A stretch of 9,963 bases of DNA from an uncultured Clostridia bacterium. GTDB lineage: Bacteria > Bacillota > Clostridia > Christensenellales > CAG-917. Position 1 is the first letter of the stretch. Every line of letters starts with the position of its first letter. Below the pieces are notes generated by a model. It was not told where the DNA came from. It ran no database searches and saw nothing but the letters and a program-made list of their open reading frames with translations. The translations under genes and the position numbers were made by a program. The DNA lies in NCBI GenBank assembly GCA_937881285.1, contig CALGEU010000257.1:1-9963 (forward strand), in the 5' to 3' direction. Shown here one piece after another: positions 6,984 through 9,963 of the stretch.

Positions 6984-7013
6984 TAGACAAGGCAAGCGGT
7001 TGCGTGATACACT
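6984..7013 (+). promoter_or_regulatory. Extended -10 promoter for the cooC-like / dehydratase operon
   Basis: TAGACA (6984-6989, five of six matches to TTGACA) lies 18 bases before TACACT (7008-7013, four of six). The latter is preceded by TG at the extended -10 position (TGATACACT, 7005-7013). Transcription would start near 7020 and leave a leader of about 55 bases to the ATG at 7075. No other plus-strand candidate in this stretch has comparable spacing. Confidence 0.5.
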
Positions 7014-7028
7014 ATATACATATAGTGT
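7009..7028. promoter_or_regulatory. Long palindromic operator over the -10 region and start site
   Basis: ACACTATATACATATAGTGT is a 20-base inverted repeat: nine bases of each arm pair around a 2-base centre (AC). It overlaps the -10 hexamer of the promoter at 6984-7013 and the predicted start point. That is the classical place for a dimeric repressor (for example of GntR or TetR type) to act. The regulator is not in the window and its identity is not inferred. Confidence 0.6.
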
Positions 7029-7074
7029 TTTAAGCGCGACGAGATGATATTTTGCGCGCAAACGGAGCGGTGAT

Positions 7075-7848
7075 ATGCAAAAATCCACCATAATAACATT
7101 CGCAGGCAAAGGCGGAGTGGGAAAAACTTCTCTTGCGGCAACCGCCGTGCGTATTCTCACGGAAAATTTCAAAGATAAACGTATTCTCGCAATAGACGCA
7201 GACCCGGCGGTCGGGCTTTCAACCGCGCTCGGCGTCGACGTGAAAACCACGATAGACGACATACGAAAAAGCATAATCGAGAACGTCGAAGACGGCAATT
7301 CAAAGGCGGCTATCGAACTTCTCAACGAAGCGCGTTTCCGCATATTCGACGCAATGGTTGAAAAGGACGGATATGCCTTTATCGCAGTCGGACGACCCGA
7401 AAGCGCAGGTTGCTATTGCAAAATCAACGCGTATCTTAAAGACGTCATCAGCATTTTGTCCGAAGATTTCGATTACGTCGTCATAGACGGCGAAGCGGGT
7501 ATCGAGCAGATAAACCGCAGAGTTATGGAAAAAGTCACGCATCTCGTGCTCGTCACCGACCAGTCGAAGAAAGGCAGAGACGTATGCAAGACGATCAAGG
7601 GCGTTGCCGACGATCTCGTTATGTACGAAAAAATTGGAGTTATCGTCAACAGAGTCACCGACGAAGAAACGGTGCGTTCGCTCGATTACGACGGAGTGGA
7701 ACTTCTCGCAACCATAGGCGACGACGCAAATCTTGCCGAATTCGACCTTAAAGGCGAGAGCGTATTCGAATTACCAAAGGAATCAAAAGTTGTAAAGGGA
7801 GTTGAAACCGCCTTGCAAAAAATGGGCGTTATCGGCGACCGAACTTAA
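7075..7848 (+). CDS. CooC-type P-loop ATPase (MinD/SIMIBI class, metal-cluster maturation family)
   Basis: The protein has 257 residues, the usual CooC length. The deviant Walker A is AGKGGVGKT (10-18), with the signature lysine K12, and IDADPA follows (40-45). GRPESAGCYCKIN (106-118) contains the CxC pair C113/C115, which in CooC binds nickel or zinc at the dimer interface. VVIDGEAGIEQINRR (135-149) is the Walker B region in the CooC form (a DxEAGxE pattern), and NRV (192-194) is the base-recognition motif. CooC proteins use ATP to help load nickel into carbon monoxide dehydrogenase. No such enzyme is visible here; instead a dehydratase-family subunit starts 14 bases downstream. The role may therefore be cluster assembly or activation for that enzyme, which is inference. 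The ribosome binding site GGAG (7064-7067) is 7 bases before the ATG. A ParA/MinD partition role is unlikely given the CxC motif. Confidence 0.85.
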   Translation: MQKSTIITFAGKGGVGKTSLAATAVRILTENFKDKRILAIDADPAVGLSTALGVDVKTTIDDIRKSIIENVEDGNSKAAIELLNEARFRIFDAMVEKDGYAFIAVGRPESAGCYCKINAYLKDVISILSEDFDYVVIDGEAGIEQINRRVMEKVTHLVLVTDQSKKGRDVCKTIKGVADDLVMYEKIGVIVNRVTDEETVRSLDYDGVELLATIGDDANLAEFDLKGESVFELPKESKVVKGVETALQKMGVIGDRT

Positions 7849-7862
7849 AATAGGAGAAAAAT

Positions 7863-9065
7863 ATGAGAGACCTGAAACATTTGCTCTACTTTGAGAATCT
7901 CTTGCAGGAAGCCAACAACGAGTTGGTTCAGCAAGCGGTCAAAGAAGACGGCAAAATCGCACTGGGCTACACGTGCTATCACGTGCCCGAAGTGTTGCTC
8001 AATCTCGACAATTGCTTCAGCGTGAGACTTCGCGCGCCGAGAACGGGTTCGGTGGACATCGCAACCTATTATCTCAGCCCGTTCATTTGCGGATTTGCAA
8101 AAGCGTTGCTCGAACGCGGCATCGAAGGCGGCTACGGCTTCTTGTCCGCGCTTTTTGCGGGCGAGACTTGCAGCGAGATGAACAGAACGATTGAACATTT
8201 CGAACTTTTGCGTCTTGTCGACAACGACAAATTCTTTGTCAGCATATTCGATATGCCGTTCAAGACCAACGATCACTGCGTTGAAAGTTACGTCAATCAA
8301 ATGCGCCTTAAAGTGCTAGGCAAACTCAAAGAAGTGTACGGAGTGGACATCTCCGACGACGCTATGAGAAAAGCGGTGGAACTTCACAACAGAGTGTGCA
8401 GAGCAATCACCGCAATCGGCGAGTTCAGAAAGGAAGAAAATCCGCGTATCACGGGTTATGAATTCCACGTTCTTTGCCTTGCGACGTACTGCTGTCCGAA
8501 ATATCTCATCGTGGACAAACTCGAAGAAACTCTCGAAGAGTTGCGTCATCGCGAACCCGATCAGAAGAAATTCTACAGAGCGAGAGTGGTGCTCGTCGGC
8601 AGTGAAATCGACGATCCCGACTTCACGAAACTCTTTGAAGAAAGCGGTGCGTTCGTGTGTGCGGACAGATATTGTTTCGGTTCTTTCCCCGGAAGAGAAG
8701 AAATCGTTCTCAACGACGAAGAAGACGTTCTCACTCAGATTTGCCGTCATTATATGAAGACCTGCCAGTGCCCGAGATATATGGAACACGAAAAGGTCGA
8801 CGGTCGTCGTCAATACGTCAAGCAACTCGTTGAAGACTTCCATGCGGACGGCGTCGTGTACGAACAACTCAAATTCTGCGAATACTGGGGATACGAGCGT
8901 GCGCTTGCTTCTTACATAATGACCAACGAATTCGGCATTCCGTCAATCGCAATCGACCGTCAGTATACGGCAAATGCGTCGGGACAACTCAGAACGCGTA
9001 TTCAGGCGTTCGTCGAAAGCCTTGAAATAAAGCACATTCAAAAGGCGAAAAAGGCAAAGGAGTGA
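7863..9065 (+). CDS. 2-hydroxyacyl-CoA dehydratase / benzoyl-CoA reductase family subunit (HgdB-like)
   Basis: This family uses cysteine-bound iron-sulfur clusters for very low-potential electron transfer, usually to CoA esters (2-hydroxyacyl-CoA dehydration, benzoyl-CoA reduction) or, in the double-cubane proteins, to small molecules. The protein has 400 residues, normal for the family. GYTCYHVPEVLL (35-46) is the N-terminal cysteine-PE motif. ARVVLVGSEIDDPDFTKLFE (240-259) begins the second domain and leads to CADRYCFGS (266-274). CQCPRY (301-306) precedes DGVVYEQLKFCEYWGYE (329-345), and GQLRTRIQAFVE (374-385) closes the domain. Candidate cluster cysteines are C38, C76 or C103, C271, C303 and C339. 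The start is fixed by AGGAG (7852-7856) 6 bases before the ATG. It lies 14 bases after the CooC-type gene and 3 bases before a second family member, so all three are one operon. The substrate cannot be told. Confidence 0.88.
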   Translation: MRDLKHLLYFENLLQEANNELVQQAVKEDGKIALGYTCYHVPEVLLNLDNCFSVRLRAPRTGSVDIATYYLSPFICGFAKALLERGIEGGYGFLSALFAGETCSEMNRTIEHFELLRLVDNDKFFVSIFDMPFKTNDHCVESYVNQMRLKVLGKLKEVYGVDISDDAMRKAVELHNRVCRAITAIGEFRKEENPRITGYEFHVLCLATYCCPKYLIVDKLEETLEELRHREPDQKKFYRARVVLVGSEIDDPDFTKLFEESGAFVCADRYCFGSFPGREEIVLNDEEDVLTQICRHYMKTCQCPRYMEHEKVDGRRQYVKQLVEDFHADGVVYEQLKFCEYWGYERALASYIMTNEFGIPSIAIDRQYTANASGQLRTRIQAFVESLEIKHIQKAKKAKE

Positions 9066-9068
9066 GTT

Positions 9069-9963
9069 ATGGCAAAGAAAACTTACGGCGGATATAAAAA
9101 TCTGCATCAGGATAAAACCGGACTTTACAAACATCGCGAATGGCGCGGTTTCAAGGACACGCTCGTAGACTACTGGCGTTGGCTTGTCACGTGGAAAGAC
9201 ATGGTGGTAATGGTTCTCAAAAACCCCGTCGCAGTCGTCAAGGGGCTTTGGAGATACCGCTGGATGGCAACCTATCTTTCAACGCCGGCTTTCGTCGATC
9301 GTCACACCGAAGGCTTGCGCGGACCGCAACTTTTGATGACGCATCTTCATTTCAATATGATCGTCAAGCACGCAACGGGTCTTATTCTCACTGCGTTCGA
9401 AGCGGACGAAAAGATGTTCCCGAAGAACAAAAAGAGCAAAAAACTCGTTTGCATCGACGAGCTTATCCCCGTCGAATTCATCGCGGGTTTCCCCAATCTC
9501 AAGGCGTACCCGATGCAAACGATGCCTATCTTCCTTTCGAGCATGGTGGACCAACTCGTCGTGCCGCCGTATCTTGACGCAATCGAGAGTTTCGGCGTTC
9601 CTGCCGACGTATGTCCGTTGCCGAGCGCGGAAGCGGGCGTGTGCGTTGAAGACGACTATCCGAAGCTCGGAAAGTGCATGATAACCTGCAATATGCCTTG
9701 CGACGGTTCTATCATGACCACAACTTTCCAGGACAGATATTTCAAACTGCCCACTCACGTATACAACGTGCCTTTGAGATATAAGGGCGAAGACGTGCAA
9801 AAATACGCCGTTGACGAAATCAAAGACCTTATCAAATTCGTTGAAGACCAGACGGGTGAAAAATTCGACTGGGACGCATTTATAAAGGCTCTTGAAAGAT
9901 ACAACAAGCAACTCGATTACGAACTTCAGAAGTGGGAAGTCAACAAGACCAACTATCCGCAGA
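9069..9963 (+). CDS. Second 2-hydroxyacyl-CoA dehydratase family subunit (HgdA/HgdB-like), 3' partial
   Basis: This reading frame is open to the window end, with 298 residues visible. AAAGGAG (9056-9062) sits 6 bases before the ATG at 9069. An N-terminal extension of about 90 residues, rich in tryptophan and basic residues (REWRGF, YWRWLVTW, LWRYRWM), precedes the family part. That part begins with KLVCIDELIPVEFIAG (125-140), the cysteine-P-E motif. CPLPSAEAG (182-190) and TCNMPCDGS (206-214) follow. The late segment DEIKDLIKFVEDQTGEKFDW (249-268) then ALERYNKQ is the typical helix pair of this family. Candidate cluster cysteines are C128, C182 and C211; C192, C203 and C207 are extra. It probably forms a heterodimer with the upstream subunit, as HgdA/HgdB or HadB/HadC do. 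The C-terminal domain, and perhaps an activator gene, lie beyond the window. Confidence 0.85.
   Translation, partial: MAKKTYGGYKNLHQDKTGLYKHREWRGFKDTLVDYWRWLVTWKDMVVMVLKNPVAVVKGLWRYRWMATYLSTPAFVDRHTEGLRGPQLLMTHLHFNMIVKHATGLILTAFEADEKMFPKNKKSKKLVCIDELIPVEFIAGFPNLKAYPMQTMPIFLSSMVDQLVVPPYLDAIESFGVPADVCPLPSAEAGVCVEDDYPKLGKCMITCNMPCDGSIMTTTFQDRYFKLPTHVYNVPLRYKGEDVQKYAVDEIKDLIKFVEDQTGEKFDWDAFIKALERYNKQLDYELQKWEVNKTNYPQ

Noticed and set aside
6898..7003. AGCGGTTGC repeated at 6898-6906 and 6995-7003
   Set aside because: Nine bases, two copies, no relation to either promoter box; within what chance can give.
7075..7848. ParA/MinD chromosome or plasmid partition ATPase
   Set aside because: The CxC motif and DGEAGIE segment are CooC-type, and no ParB-like gene or centromere repeats are present.

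Overview
The window looks like a piece of chromosome from an anaerobic, Clostridia-type Firmicute, probably uncultured. The basis is strong AGGAG-type ribosome binding sites before nearly every gene, a DUF3899 membrane protein, Opp/Dpp ATPases with a Firmicutes-style OppF C-terminus, and two subunits of the oxygen-sensitive 2-hydroxyacyl-CoA dehydratase / benzoyl-CoA reductase family next to a CooC-type ATPase. This placement is inferred from gene content, not from a marker gene.

Layout. (1) Positions 1-4060, plus strand: the end of an oligopeptide/dipeptide ABC transporter operon. It holds oppD (5' end outside the window), oppF, and a small three-helix DUF3899 membrane protein, with gaps or overlaps of 2 to 4 bases. 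Both ATPases keep all their ATP-binding motifs but carry large charged insertions at different places in the fold (about 375 residues in OppD, about 105 in OppF). OppD has also lost all four cysteines of its usual C-terminal motif. (2) Positions 4061-4199: a strong symmetrical terminator between convergent operons, followed by short direct and inverted repeats. (3) Positions 4200-6762, minus strand: a two-gene tldD-tldE operon coding for the TldD/TldE (PmbA) metalloprotease heterodimer. TldD has the HExxxH motif and the C-terminal cysteine ligand; TldE has no metal site. (4) Positions 6763-7074: an AT-rich divergent intergenic region with a good sigma-A-type promoter toward tldD, an extended -10 promoter toward the other side, and palindromes overlapping both. 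(5) Positions 7075-9963, plus strand: a CooC-type P-loop ATPase followed by two 2-hydroxyacyl-CoA dehydratase family subunits, the second cut by the window end.

How the genes work together. The opp genes would power peptide import. TldD/TldE would cleave small or unfolded peptides. The last three genes look like one unit: an iron-sulfur reductase or dehydratase heterodimer with an ATPase that normally serves metal-cluster maturation. The known activator of these dehydratases is a BadF/HgdC-type ATPase, which is absent from the visible part. The CooC-type pairing is therefore the most interesting candidate for an undescribed system here. No CRISPR array, insertion sequence, tRNA or rRNA was seen.
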